A stretch of 64,000 bases of DNA from Geothrix sp. (GTDB lineage: Bacteria > Acidobacteriota > Holophagae > Holophagales > Holophagaceae), in assembly GCF_030219325.1 (NCBI RefSeq), contig NZ_CP126625.1, forward strand, positions 1,476,857 to 1,540,856, in the 5' to 3' direction. Positions 34,776-43,485 of the stretch are shown here, piece after piece. The translations under genes and the position numbers were made by a program. Below the pieces are notes generated by a model that had not been told where the DNA came from, did not search any database, and saw only the letters and a list, made by a program, of their open reading frames with translations. Numbering within the stretch: position 1 is the stretch's first letter; the number at the start of each line of letters is the position of its first letter.

Positions 34776-35645
34776 ATGGCCGTCTTCATGCAGTCCCTCA
34801 TCAGCGGCATCCTGATCGGCGGAGTGTACGCGCTCATCGGCATCGGCCTCACGCTGATCTTCGGGGTGATGCGGGTCATCAACTTCGCCCACGGAGACAT
34901 CCTGATGGTCGGGATGTACCTCACCTACATCATCTTCACGATGCTGGGCATCGACCCCTTCGTCTCGGTGCTGATCACGTTCCCTCTCATGTTCCTCTTC
35001 GGGGGCTTCCTCCAGAAGGTGTTCATCAACCGGGTGCTCAATGCGCTGGCCCAGAACCAGATCCTCCTGACCATCGGCCTCGGGCTCATCATGAGCAACA
35101 CGGTGATGCTGATCTTCACGTCGGACTACAAGATCCTCACCACGACCTACTCCTCGTCCACGATTCAGGTGGGCGGCGGCGTCTCGGTGTCCACGCCCCT
35201 GCTGATCTCCTTCCTGATTACCTCGGCCATCACGGCGGCGCTGTACTGGTTCCTCCTGAAGACCGATACGGGGCAGGCCATCCGCGCCACGGCCCAGGAC
35301 CGGGATGCGGCCCAGCTCATGGGCATCAACGTCAAGCGCATGTCGATCATCGCGTTCGGTCTCGGGTCGGCCCTTGCGGGCACGGCGGGCGCGCTGATCT
35401 CGCCGACCTATTACATCTTCCCCCAGGTGGGCGGGGTCTTCACGCTCAAGGCCTTCGTCATCACGGTGCTGGGCGGCATGGGAAGCGTGGTGGGCGCCAC
35501 GCTGGGTGGAATCCTGATCGGTGTCACCGAATCCATGAGCGCGGTCTACATCTCCTCGGGATGGAAGGATGTGATCGTCTTTGTGCTCTTCCTGCTGGTA
35601 CTCCTCTTCAAGCCTTCGGGCCTGATGGGCAAGTCGCGGACCTAG
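34776..35645 (+). CDS. livH: Branched-chain amino acid ABC transporter permease LivH
   Basis: LivH is one of the two inner-membrane permeases. The 289 residues hold about eight hydrophobic helices and start MAVFMQSLISGILIGGVYALIG, the typical LivH opening, followed by RVINFAHGDILMVGMYL. The EAA-like cytoplasmic loop IRATAQDRDAAQLMGINV contacts the ATPases, and the ending VLFKPSGLMGKSRT is standard. TGGAGG stands upstream of the ATG. It is the second gene of the livKHMGF operon. Confidence 0.94.
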   Translation: MAVFMQSLISGILIGGVYALIGIGLTLIFGVMRVINFAHGDILMVGMYLTYIIFTMLGIDPFVSVLITFPLMFLFGGFLQKVFINRVLNALAQNQILLTIGLGLIMSNTVMLIFTSDYKILTTTYSSSTIQVGGGVSVSTPLLISFLITSAITAALYWFLLKTDTGQAIRATAQDRDAAQLMGINVKRMSIIAFGLGSALAGTAGALISPTYYIFPQVGGVFTLKAFVITVLGGMGSVVGATLGGILIGVTESMSAVYISSGWKDVIVFVLFLLVLLFKPSGLMGKSRT

Positions 35646-35654
35646 GAGACCACC

Positions 35655-36704
35655 GTGAACAAGACCATCCTCAAGGCCATTGCCATTCTCGCGGTCCTCG
35701 GCGGCCTCCTGATCATTCCGAGGTTCGTGGACAGCCCCTATGCGCTCCACATGATGATCCTGCTGTTCATGAGCGTGATGATGGGGCAGAGCTGGAACAT
35801 CCTCGGCGGCTATGCCGGACAGCATTCCGTCGGTCATGCGGCCTACTTCGGCGTGGGTGCCTACACCACCATGATGCTCATGCACACCAGGCAGATCGCC
35901 CCCTGGTTCGGGGTGTGGGCCGGCATGGCCCTGGTGATCGTGGTGGCGCTGGCCATTGGCAGCATCTGCTTCCGTCTGCGAGGCCCCTACTTCGTGCTGG
36001 CCTCCATCGCCGTGGCGGAGATCCTCCGGCTGTCGGCCATCAACCTGACCACCCTGACCAACGGCGCCGAGGGCATCCTGGCCACTGAACTTCCTGCCTT
36101 CAAGATTGGCGGGACCATCGTCACAGACTTCGCCACCAAGGTGCCGTTCTACTACATCGGCCTCTTCCTGGTGGCGCTCACCATCGCCGTCACTTACCTG
36201 GTCCAGCATTCCAAGTTGGGGTACTTCTTTCAGGCCATCCGCGAGGACCAGGATGCGGCCCACTCGCTGGGCATCTCCATCTCCCTCTACAAGAACATCG
36301 CGCTCGTCATCTCGGCGGTGCTCACCTCCCTGGCGGGCAGCTTCTACGGCATCTACGTGGGGTTCGTGGATCCACCGACGGTGCTCGGCCTGGATGTCTC
36401 GGTCCAGATCATGCTCATCTGCATCATCGGCGGCATGGGGACGCTCTGGGGACCTGTGCTCGGATCCCTGGTCCTGGTACCGCTCTCCGAGGCCCTGCGC
36501 AGCAACATGATCACCGAGGCGCTCGTGAAGGTCGGCCTGGTGAACGCGGAATCGAAACTCGGGATCTTCCTGAAGGACAACCTGTCCCACGCCCACGTCC
36601 TGCTCTACGGCATCCTCGTGGTCGTGGTCATCCTCTTCATGCCGGACGGGCTCATGGGGTTCATCAAGAAGCTGGCCAGGCGCCGGCAGCCGGAGGCGGT
36701 CTGA
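35655..36704 (+). CDS. livM: Branched-chain amino acid ABC transporter permease LivM
   Basis: LivM is the partner permease, 349 residues with eight to nine hydrophobic helices. It has the LivM signature WNILGGYAGQHSVGHAAYFGVGAY and the coupling loop FQAIREDQDAAHSLGISI. The start is GTG at 35655, eight bases after AGGAGA. A C-terminal hydrophobic helix (LLYGILVVVVILFMPDGLMG) ends the protein. The stop overlaps the livG ATG by one base (TGATG). Confidence 0.93.
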   Translation: MNKTILKAIAILAVLGGLLIIPRFVDSPYALHMMILLFMSVMMGQSWNILGGYAGQHSVGHAAYFGVGAYTTMMLMHTRQIAPWFGVWAGMALVIVVALAIGSICFRLRGPYFVLASIAVAEILRLSAINLTTLTNGAEGILATELPAFKIGGTIVTDFATKVPFYYIGLFLVALTIAVTYLVQHSKLGYFFQAIREDQDAAHSLGISISLYKNIALVISAVLTSLAGSFYGIYVGFVDPPTVLGLDVSVQIMLICIIGGMGTLWGPVLGSLVLVPLSEALRSNMITEALVKVGLVNAESKLGIFLKDNLSHAHVLLYGILVVVVILFMPDGLMGFIKKLARRRQPEAV

Positions 36705-37423
36705 TGGCCATCCTGGAGATCAAGAACGTCAGCAAGTTCTTCGGGGGTCTGGCGGCCAACTCGAACGTCTCCTTCTCCGTGGAGGAGGGGATGATCATGG
36801 GCCTCATCGGGCCCAACGGCGCCGGCAAGACGACCCTCTTCAACTGCATCACCGGCTACTACCCGCCCTCGAAGGGGGAAATCATCTTCGATGGCCGGCG
36901 CATGAACGGACTGGATCCGGACAAGGTCTGCATGCTGGGTATGGTGCGGACCTGGCAGAAGGTGCGGCCCCTGGCCAAGCTGTCCGTGCTGGACAACGTC
37001 ATGGTGGGCGCCCTGGCGCGCACGTCGTCCCTGAAGGTCGCCCGGGAACTGGCCATGGAACAGATCAAGGTGGTCCGCATGGAGCACCGGGCGGATTTCA
37101 TCGCCGGCGGTCTGCCCATCGGCGAACGGAAGAAGCTGGAAGTGGCCCGCGCCCTGGCCACCCAGCCCAAGCTGCTGCTGCTGGACGAGGTGATGGGCGG
37201 TCTGAACCCGGCCGAGAGCGAGGAGATCATCCAGCTCATCCTCGACATCAAGAAGCGCGGTCTCACCCAGATGGTCATCGAGCACGACATGAAGGCCATC
37301 ATGCGCATCTCCGACCGGATCGTCGTCCTGACCTCCGGCGAGAAGCTCACGGAGGGATCCCCCCAGGAGGTCGTCAGCAACCCCGAAGTGATCAGCGCCT
37401 ACCTGGGTGAAGCCCATGCTTAA
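36704..37423 (+). CDS. livG: Branched-chain amino acid ABC transporter ATPase LivG
   Basis: This is the LivG-type ATPase of 239 residues. It has Walker A GPNGAGKTT, the LivG insert (MVRTWQKVRPLAKLSVLDNVMVGAL), Walker B LLLLDEVMGGLN and the switch histidine in VIEHDM. The ABC signature is changed: the usual LSxGxxxxxEIARAL reads LPIGERKKLEVARAL, as in many LivG proteins. It overlaps livM by one base and livF by eight. Confidence 0.95.
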   Translation: MAILEIKNVSKFFGGLAANSNVSFSVEEGMIMGLIGPNGAGKTTLFNCITGYYPPSKGEIIFDGRRMNGLDPDKVCMLGMVRTWQKVRPLAKLSVLDNVMVGALARTSSLKVARELAMEQIKVVRMEHRADFIAGGLPIGERKKLEVARALATQPKLLLLDEVMGGLNPAESEEIIQLILDIKKRGLTQMVIEHDMKAIMRISDRIVVLTSGEKLTEGSPQEVVSNPEVISAYLGEAHA

Positions 37424-38120
37424 GATCGAGAAGCTCAATTTCGCCTACGGCGACCTCAAGGTGCTCTGGGACGTCGACCTGGTGGTGAGCCAGGGGGAGA
37501 TCGTCACCGTCGTCGGCGCCAATGGCGCCGGCAAGTCCACGACCCTCAAGAACATCTCCCGGCTGGTCAAGCCGAGCTCGGGCACCATCACCTTCATGGG
37601 CAAGGATCTGGGCAAGATGCAGTCCCATCATGTGGTCGAGGCGGGACTGGTCCAGGTGCCTGAAGGCCGGCGCATCTTCCCCGAGATGACCGTGATGGAG
37701 AACCTCCGCATGGGGTCCTACGTCAAGGCGACCCGGGCCGACCGGCAGAAGAACATCGACTGGGTCTTCGATCTGTTCCCCAGGCTCAAGGAGCGCGAAA
37801 AGCAGCTGGGCGGCACCATGTCGGGCGGCGAACAGCAGATGCTGGCCATCGCCCGGGGCCTCATGGCCAACCCGAAGATCCTGCTGCTGGATGAGCCGTC
37901 CCTCGGTCTTTCCCCACTGCTGGTGAAGAACATCTTCGACATCATCACCGGCATCAACAAGGAGGGGGTTACCATTCTCCTGGTGGAGCAGAACGTCTAC
38001 CAGTCCCTCCGCATCTCTCACCGGGCCTATGTCATGGAAACCGGCCGGGTGGTGCTCACGGGGAAAGGTGACGAACTGCTCAACAACGATCATATTAAGA
38101 AGGCCTTCCTGGGCATGTAA
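37416..38120 (+). CDS. livF: Branched-chain amino acid ABC transporter ATPase LivF
   Basis: LivF is the second ATPase, about 234 residues. Walker A is GANGAGKST, the signature is MSGGEQQMLAIARGL, Walker B is ILLLDEPSLGLS and the switch residues are LLVEQN. The typical LivF phrase VQVPEGRRIFPEMTVMENL is present. ATG 37416 gives the normal MLKIEKLNFAYG start, overlapping the end of livG; a GTG at 37407 would add three residues. It completes the importer. Confidence 0.94.
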   Translation: MLKIEKLNFAYGDLKVLWDVDLVVSQGEIVTVVGANGAGKSTTLKNISRLVKPSSGTITFMGKDLGKMQSHHVVEAGLVQVPEGRRIFPEMTVMENLRMGSYVKATRADRQKNIDWVFDLFPRLKEREKQLGGTMSGGEQQMLAIARGLMANPKILLLDEPSLGLSPLLVKNIFDIITGINKEGVTILLVEQNVYQSLRISHRAYVMETGRVVLTGKGDELLNNDHIKKAFLGM

Positions 38121-38130
38121 GGAGCAGACG

Positions 38131-38553
38131 ATGACTTCCGTCGAAAAGTGGATGACCAAGAACCCCATCACCATCGATCAGGACGCCTCGATCATCGAAG
38201 CCATCCACCTCATGAAGGAGAAGGGCATCCGCCGCCTTCCCGTCATGGCCAAGGGCCGGTTCACCGGACTGATCACGGAGCGGATGATCAAGGACTACAC
38301 ACCCGGGAAGGCCACCTCCCTGGATACCTGGGAAGTCCACTACCTGCTCTCGAAGACCCCGGTCAAGGACGTGATGAACCCCTCGCCTCGGACCATCACG
38401 CCTGAAGAGGACCTCGCCACCGCGGCCCAGGCCATCCTGGACCACAAGCTCTACGGCCTCTGCGTGGTGGATGGCAAGGGCGAGCTCGTGGGCATCATGT
38501 CCGTCGGCGACATGCTCCGCGCCGTCGTGGAGTTCGCGAAATCAGGCAGGTAA
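38131..38553 (+). CDS. CBS-domain protein
   Basis: This is a 140-residue protein made of two CBS motifs, the first opening VEKWMTKNPITIDQDASI and the second VKDVMNPSPRTITPEEDL. Paired CBS motifs form a Bateman module that usually binds adenosyl ligands such as AMP, ATP or SAM. It starts 10 bases after livF with GGAG before the ATG, so it belongs to the same transcript. It may tune the importer or report adenylate state, but no partner domain is present to show this. Confidence 0.9.
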   Translation: MTSVEKWMTKNPITIDQDASIIEAIHLMKEKGIRRLPVMAKGRFTGLITERMIKDYTPGKATSLDTWEVHYLLSKTPVKDVMNPSPRTITPEEDLATAAQAILDHKLYGLCVVDGKGELVGIMSVGDMLRAVVEFAKSGR

Positions 38554-38638
38554 GGACCATCAGGCGGGGCGGGTGGGTTGACCCTGCCTCCGGTTCCCCG
38601 GGAAGATCGAAGGGCAATCCCCTGCTCCTGGAGGAACC

Positions 38639-39901
38639 TTGAGTCCAGCTCAGCGCCTGCGCGACATCCGCGAAGGATTTGAACGACCCTTCTGGGTGGC
38701 GAACGTCAGCGAGCTCTTCGAGCGCCTCTCGTACTACGCGGCCTTCGCCTCCCTGGCTCGCTACCTGAACGAGTCGCTCGGATTTCCGACGCAGGATGCC
38801 AGCAGCCTGGCCGGCCTCTTCGGAGGGCTGGTCTGGTTCCTGGCGGCCTTCGGGGGTGCCATCGCAGACCGCCTCGGCTTCCGCCGGGCGCTCTCCCTGG
38901 CGTACCTGATCCTCAGCTGCTCCTATTTCCTGCTGGGGTCGCTGGGTTCCTCGTGGATGCTGCCGATCCGAGGCCTGGTGCCTCTCGGCGTGCTGGTCGC
39001 GTTCCTGCTCATGCTGCCGGCCCTGGGCATCGCGCTGGTGAAACCGGCCGTGGTCGGGACCACGGCGCGGGCCTCGAAGGACAACGTCCGCTCCATCGGC
39101 TATTCGATCTACTACACGCTGGTGAACATCGGCGGCGCGGCCGGCCCCTTCGTCGCGTCCTACGTCCACCGGCACATGAGCGTGGAGAACGTCTTCCGCG
39201 TGGCCGCGGTCAGCGTGTTCGTGATGTTCTTCGCGGTGCTGATGATGTTCAAGGAGCCGCGCAAGGAGGGCGATGCGCCACCGCCTTCCCTGGCGGAAAC
39301 CGGCAGGAACTTCGCCACCGTGATCTCGAACCCGAAGTTCATGCTGTTCCTGCTGATCTTCACGGGGTACTGGGTGGTGTACTGGCAGGAGTTCATCACG
39401 CTGCCCCTGTACGTCGCGAAGTACATCGACCCGAAGGCGGACACGGAGCTCCTGCTGATGACCGGTCCCCTGGCGGTGATCTCGCTGACGGTCCTGATCA
39501 ACCTGGCCACGCAGAAGATCGCGTCCGTGAAGGCCGTCACGCTGGGAACCCTGATGTCCTCCCTGGCCTGGATCGTGCTGATCTTCATGCCGACCGTGAC
39601 CGGCGTGATCATCACGCTCGTCTGCGTCGCGCTCGGGGAGATCGTGCAGTCGCCGCGCTACTACGAGTACATCTCGCGTCTGGCCCCCCCGGGGCAGCAG
39701 GGCACCTACATGGGCTTCGCTTTCCTTCCGATCGGCCTCGGTTCGCTGATCGGCGGCTGGTTCGGCGGGAAGCTGATGCACCACTTCGGAGAAGTGAGAC
39801 ACCAGCCGACCGGCATGCTCTGGACGATCATCGGGGTGGGCGTGCTCACGGCCGCGCTGCTGTGGGCGTACGACCGCATGCTGCCTGCGAAGGCGGACTA
39901 G
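38639..39901 (+). CDS. POT-like peptide transporter (MFS superfamily)
   Basis: This is a 420-residue membrane protein with about twelve helices. The motif VSELFERLSYYAAFASLARYL near the N-terminus is the ExxERxxYY signature of proton-dependent oligopeptide transporters, with Ala in place of the usual final Gly. A central ALGIALVKPAVVGTTARA and a GFAFLPIGLGSLIGGWFGG helix follow. The start is TTG at 38639, set by GGAGGAACC immediately upstream. It is convergent with the S9 peptidase, their stop codons overlapping. Uptake of short peptides would fit the adjacent exported peptidase; this is inference. Confidence 0.75.
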   Translation: MSPAQRLRDIREGFERPFWVANVSELFERLSYYAAFASLARYLNESLGFPTQDASSLAGLFGGLVWFLAAFGGAIADRLGFRRALSLAYLILSCSYFLLGSLGSSWMLPIRGLVPLGVLVAFLLMLPALGIALVKPAVVGTTARASKDNVRSIGYSIYYTLVNIGGAAGPFVASYVHRHMSVENVFRVAAVSVFVMFFAVLMMFKEPRKEGDAPPPSLAETGRNFATVISNPKFMLFLLIFTGYWVVYWQEFITLPLYVAKYIDPKADTELLLMTGPLAVISLTVLINLATQKIASVKAVTLGTLMSSLAWIVLIFMPTVTGVIITLVCVALGEIVQSPRYYEYISRLAPPGQQGTYMGFAFLPIGLGSLIGGWFGGKLMHHFGEVRHQPTGMLWTIIGVGVLTAALLWAYDRMLPAKAD

Positions 39902-42066
39902 AGATACCTGGAGATGAAGTCCCAGCGGGCACGGACGATGTCCCAATTCTGCCAGGGCCTGCCGAAGGCGCTCACGTGGTCGGCGCCCGGGTAGAGGCGC
40001 AGGTCGAAGTCCTTGCCGGCCTTCTGCAGGGCGTCGATGAGCATCACGGTGTTCTGGGGATGCACGTTGTCGTCCAGGGTGCCGTGCAGGATGAGGAGCC
40101 GCCCTGAGAGGTCCTTGGCGGCCTTCACCACGGAACTGGCCTCGTAGCCGGCTTTATTTTCGGCAGGAAGCCCCATGTAGCGCTCGGTGTAGATGCTGTC
40201 GTAGAGGGACCAGTCCACCACGGGGGCGCCGGCGATGCCCAGCTTCCAGCCCTTGCTGTGGGTGAGGGCGAAGGCGGTCATGAAGCCGCCGTAGCTCCAG
40301 CCATCCAGGCAGATGCGGTCCATGTCCGCCCAGCCCTGGGACTTGAGCCAGGCATGGCCGTCCAGCAGATCCTGCAGCTCCTGGACGCCCAGGTTCCGGT
40401 GGACGCCGTAGGCGCTGGCCAAGCCCTTGGCGGAGGCGCTGCGGTTGTCGCAGATCCAGGTGGCAATGCCCTGCTGGGCCAGGAACTGGAACCAGAGCAT
40501 GTCCCGGCTCCAGGCGTTGCGCACGGTGGGCGCCGCCGGGCCGCTGTAGGTGTGCTGGAAGACCGGGTATTTCTTCGACGGATCGAAGTCCACTGGGAGC
40601 ACGAGCATCGTCTCCATGGGGAAGCCGTCCCGGGTCTTCACCTGCTGGAACCGGACCTCGCCCAGCTTCAGGTTCTTCAGGTTCTCGCTGGGGTTGGCGT
40701 CGATGAGGCGCACCTGCTTCCCGGCACCATCATGCAGTGACTGCTGCGCGGGGGTATGGATGTCGCTCCAGGTGTCCAGGAAGGCGGTCCGGGTTGCATT
40801 GAACCTCACCCGGTGCGTGCCGGGCTGGGCCGTCAATCGCGTCAGGCCCTTGCCATCCAGGCCGATGCGGTAGACGTCCAGGCCGATGGGGCTGCGCTCG
40901 GTGGCGTCGAAGTAGAGCAGGCGACCCTTGGCATCCACGCCATGGATCTTCCTGACGTCCCAGTCGCCCGCAGTGACCGCGCCGAGCAGGCGCCCGCCCT
41001 GGTCGTAGCGGTAGACGTGGTGGTGGCCTGTCCGCTCGGACTCCCAGAGGAAGGTGCCGTCGGGAAGGAACAGGGGCAGGGGCAGGCGCTCCTGCCAGGC
41101 CTTCCGCTCCTCCCGGATCAGCACCGAGGAGGCGGGGCCCTCGTAGCGGCGGAGATCCAGCCAGGACTGCACCCGGTCCTGATGGGCGGCGAGCAGGCGG
41201 CCGGTCGGATCCCAGCCCACCTGCACGATGAGGGTCTCCCGTTCCGCGTAGGCATCCTCCAGCCACGCGGTGTGGCCATCCAGGTCCACCACGCCCAGGC
41301 GGGCGGTGGGGTTGGGATCGCCGGCCTTGGGATAGCGGGCCTTCACGAACTGCTGGGGCTGGGTGCGATCGTCCACGAGGGTGAAGACCGGGACCTTGGT
41401 CTCGTCGAGGCTCAGGTAGGCCAGCCGCCTCGAGTCCGGCGACCACCAGAAGGCCCGGAAGCTGCCGCGGCCATAGACCTCTTCCTGGTACACCCAGTCC
41501 AGTCGGCCATTGAAGACGGTCTCGCTGCCCCCGCTGGTCAGGCGGGTCTCCCTGGCTGTGGCCACGTCCACGCGGTAGAGATCGTTTCCGCGCAGGTAGG
41601 CCACCTGGGTGCCGTCGGGGCTGAAGGTGGGCTCGTCGGGCTTGCCGCCCGCCAGGCGCCTGGCGGTGGAGGCCTTCACATCCACATGGAAGAGCGTCTC
41701 GGCCACGGAGATCAGGAAGGCGTTGCGGCCGTCGTTCCAGGTGAGGTTCCCCCGGCCGAGGGCGGTCCGGGCATCCGCGTCGGTGGCCCCCGCGGCCACC
41801 AGGGCCGCCTGCAGCGGAGCCGCCTCGATCAGCGGCTTGGATTCCCAGGTGGCGGGGTCCAGTCGGAGGAGGGTGACCTGGTCGCCCTCCCGTCGGGTCT
41901 GCATCAGCCCTCCATCGGGAAGCCACTCCAGCCGGGTGGCTGGCGTCCCCACGAAGGTCTTCTTGAGGGTGGGGTGGGCGATGGCCTCGAGGGTGAGGCG
42001 CTCCGTCCCCTGGCCGAGCAGGCAGGGCACAAGGATCAGGCAGGCCAAGCTGGCGCGGAAGGACAT
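39898..42066 (-). CDS. Exported S9 family peptidase, dipeptidyl peptidase IV-like
   Basis: This is a 722-residue serine peptidase with a signal peptide (MSFRASLACLILVPCLLG), so it acts in the periplasm or outside. The N-terminal half is a beta-propeller (DPP IV N-terminal-like), and the C-terminal half is the alpha/beta hydrolase. The nucleophile Ser is in DGWSYGGFMTAF, the Asp in GTLDDNVHP and the His in GADHVSAFGR. The propeller contains YQEEVYGRGSFRAFWW, the double-Glu motif of DPP IV enzymes that binds the peptide N-terminus. It would cut X-Pro or X-Ala dipeptides. A TATATAT stretch upstream near 42088-42097 could be the -10. Confidence 0.92.
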   Translation of the reverse strand: MSFRASLACLILVPCLLGQGTERLTLEAIAHPTLKKTFVGTPATRLEWLPDGGLMQTRREGDQVTLLRLDPATWESKPLIEAAPLQAALVAAGATDADARTALGRGNLTWNDGRNAFLISVAETLFHVDVKASTARRLAGGKPDEPTFSPDGTQVAYLRGNDLYRVDVATARETRLTSGGSETVFNGRLDWVYQEEVYGRGSFRAFWWSPDSRRLAYLSLDETKVPVFTLVDDRTQPQQFVKARYPKAGDPNPTARLGVVDLDGHTAWLEDAYAERETLIVQVGWDPTGRLLAAHQDRVQSWLDLRRYEGPASSVLIREERKAWQERLPLPLFLPDGTFLWESERTGHHHVYRYDQGGRLLGAVTAGDWDVRKIHGVDAKGRLLYFDATERSPIGLDVYRIGLDGKGLTRLTAQPGTHRVRFNATRTAFLDTWSDIHTPAQQSLHDGAGKQVRLIDANPSENLKNLKLGEVRFQQVKTRDGFPMETMLVLPVDFDPSKKYPVFQHTYSGPAAPTVRNAWSRDMLWFQFLAQQGIATWICDNRSASAKGLASAYGVHRNLGVQELQDLLDGHAWLKSQGWADMDRICLDGWSYGGFMTAFALTHSKGWKLGIAGAPVVDWSLYDSIYTERYMGLPAENKAGYEASSVVKAAKDLSGRLLILHGTLDDNVHPQNTVMLIDALQKAGKDFDLRLYPGADHVSAFGRPWQNWDIVRARWDFISRYL

Positions 42067-42144
42067 GGCGCTCTCCGAAGGGGACCTTATATATATCGCA
42101 TATTGAGGCCTCCATGGGCCTCGCGCAGGTCTCTGCCGACCGGC

Positions 42145-43455
42145 CTAGAGGGGCAGGTGGGGCCGGGTGAGGTTGCGGTGCCCATCGGCGGTCACCAGAA
42201 GGTTGTCCTCGATCCGGATGCCGCCACAGGGGGTGAGCTCGTCGATGAGGGTCCAGTCGAACTTGGCCTTGTGCTCGTTCTCGCGGAAGGGGCGGAGCAG
42301 CATGGGGATGAAGTAGAGGCCCGGCTCCACCGTGAAGACCTGATCCGCGTCGATGGCGCGCGTGGTGCGCAGCGTGGGGTGCTGGGGCGGGGGCGGGGCC
42401 GGCGTCCCGTCCGGCGTGCCCTGGCGGCCGGCCACGTCGTGGACCTGGATCCCCAGGTGGTGGCCCAGGCCGTGGGGGAAGAAGGGCCGGCTGAGGCCCT
42501 TTTCCACGGCCTCCTCAGGCGTGGCGTGGAGGATGCCGCTCTCCTTCAGCAGGCCCGCGATGAGCAGGTGCCCCTGGTGGTGGAGGTCGCCATAGGGCAT
42601 CTTCGGCTTCACCAGATCGCAGAGCTGCAGCTCGATCTTCTCCATGCCCGCGACGAGGGCCGCGAAGCGACTGTCGCAGCGGGGCGCGGCTACCGTGCGG
42701 GTGATGTCGGCGGCGTAGCCGCGCACCTGGGCGCCGGCATCGATGAGCAGCACGGCGCCGTTCCCCACCTTGCGCTTGCCCTCGTAGTGCAGGATGGCGC
42801 CCTTCTCGTTGAGGGCCACGATGCTGCCGTAGGGCATCTCATGGTCCACGATGCCCACCGCCTGCACGTAGGCGTGGTGGACCTCCAGCTCGCTGGCTCC
42901 CGCCAGGAAGGCGGCCCGGGCGGCGTCGTGGCCCCTGGCCGCCAGCACCGTGGCCTCCTCGATGCACTGGACCTCGTAGGCCGATTTCGTGGTGCGGTGC
43001 CAGTCCAGGTGGGCCGTCAGTGGGGCGGGGTTCAGCTCGAGGCCTGCGGTCTCGGCCCGGTCCGTCTCGGGGCCGATGTAGGCGGTGCGGCTCAGGGTGC
43101 CCAGCCGGCTCCAGACCTCGTCGATGTTCCCGGCCTCTTCGATCTCGAATGCCGAGGCCCAGAAGGGGTTCCCCAGGGGGGCCTGCTCGTACCAGAAGTC
43201 TTCGGGGGCGAACCGGATCAGTTTTGGACGGTGACCGGGGCGGATCACGAGGACGTGGTGGGGGCCGGCCACTGGGCACCAGTGGGCGAAGTGGGGCGTG
43301 GGGTGGAAGGGGGCTTCTTGGTCGTCGGCAAAGTGGGTGTAGGCCTTGCCGCTGGAGATGACCAGGGCTTCGTATCCGGTCCGGGCCAGGGCCTCGGCCG
43401 TGGTGCGCTGGCGCTCGGCGATGTGCGCGGGGAAGAGGGCGGCAAGGTCGGTCAT
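42145..43455 (-). CDS. pepQ: Xaa-Pro dipeptidase (prolidase), M24 family
   Basis: This is a 436-residue cytoplasmic metallopeptidase that splits X-Pro dipeptides. Its ligand set is complete: two Asp in LLIDAGAQVRGYAADITRT, His in HGLGHHLGIQVHD, Glu in FTVEPGLYFIP and Glu in GGIRIEDNLLV. The N-terminal creatinase-like part (about 1-165) and the FPHGLGHHLG pattern fit bacterial PepQ. The exported S9 peptidase releases X-Pro dipeptides, so the two genes on the same strand form a sensible pathway. It lies 30 bases after mqnA on the same strand. Confidence 0.92.
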   Translation of the reverse strand: MTDLAALFPAHIAERQRTTAEALARTGYEALVISSGKAYTHFADDQEAPFHPTPHFAHWCPVAGPHHVLVIRPGHRPKLIRFAPEDFWYEQAPLGNPFWASAFEIEEAGNIDEVWSRLGTLSRTAYIGPETDRAETAGLELNPAPLTAHLDWHRTTKSAYEVQCIEEATVLAARGHDAARAAFLAGASELEVHHAYVQAVGIVDHEMPYGSIVALNEKGAILHYEGKRKVGNGAVLLIDAGAQVRGYAADITRTVAAPRCDSRFAALVAGMEKIELQLCDLVKPKMPYGDLHHQGHLLIAGLLKESGILHATPEEAVEKGLSRPFFPHGLGHHLGIQVHDVAGRQGTPDGTPAPPPPQHPTLRTTRAIDADQVFTVEPGLYFIPMLLRPFRENEHKAKFDWTLIDELTPCGGIRIEDNLLVTADGHRNLTRPHLPL

Positions 43456-43485
43456 GTGAGGTGTCCAGGTGGGGGGTTCAGGGGA

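Noticed and set aside
33969-36596. An 875-codon minus-strand frame across livK, livH and livM
   Set aside because: The composition is extreme (His, Asp, Glu, Gln rich) and it mirrors three well-defined importer genes.
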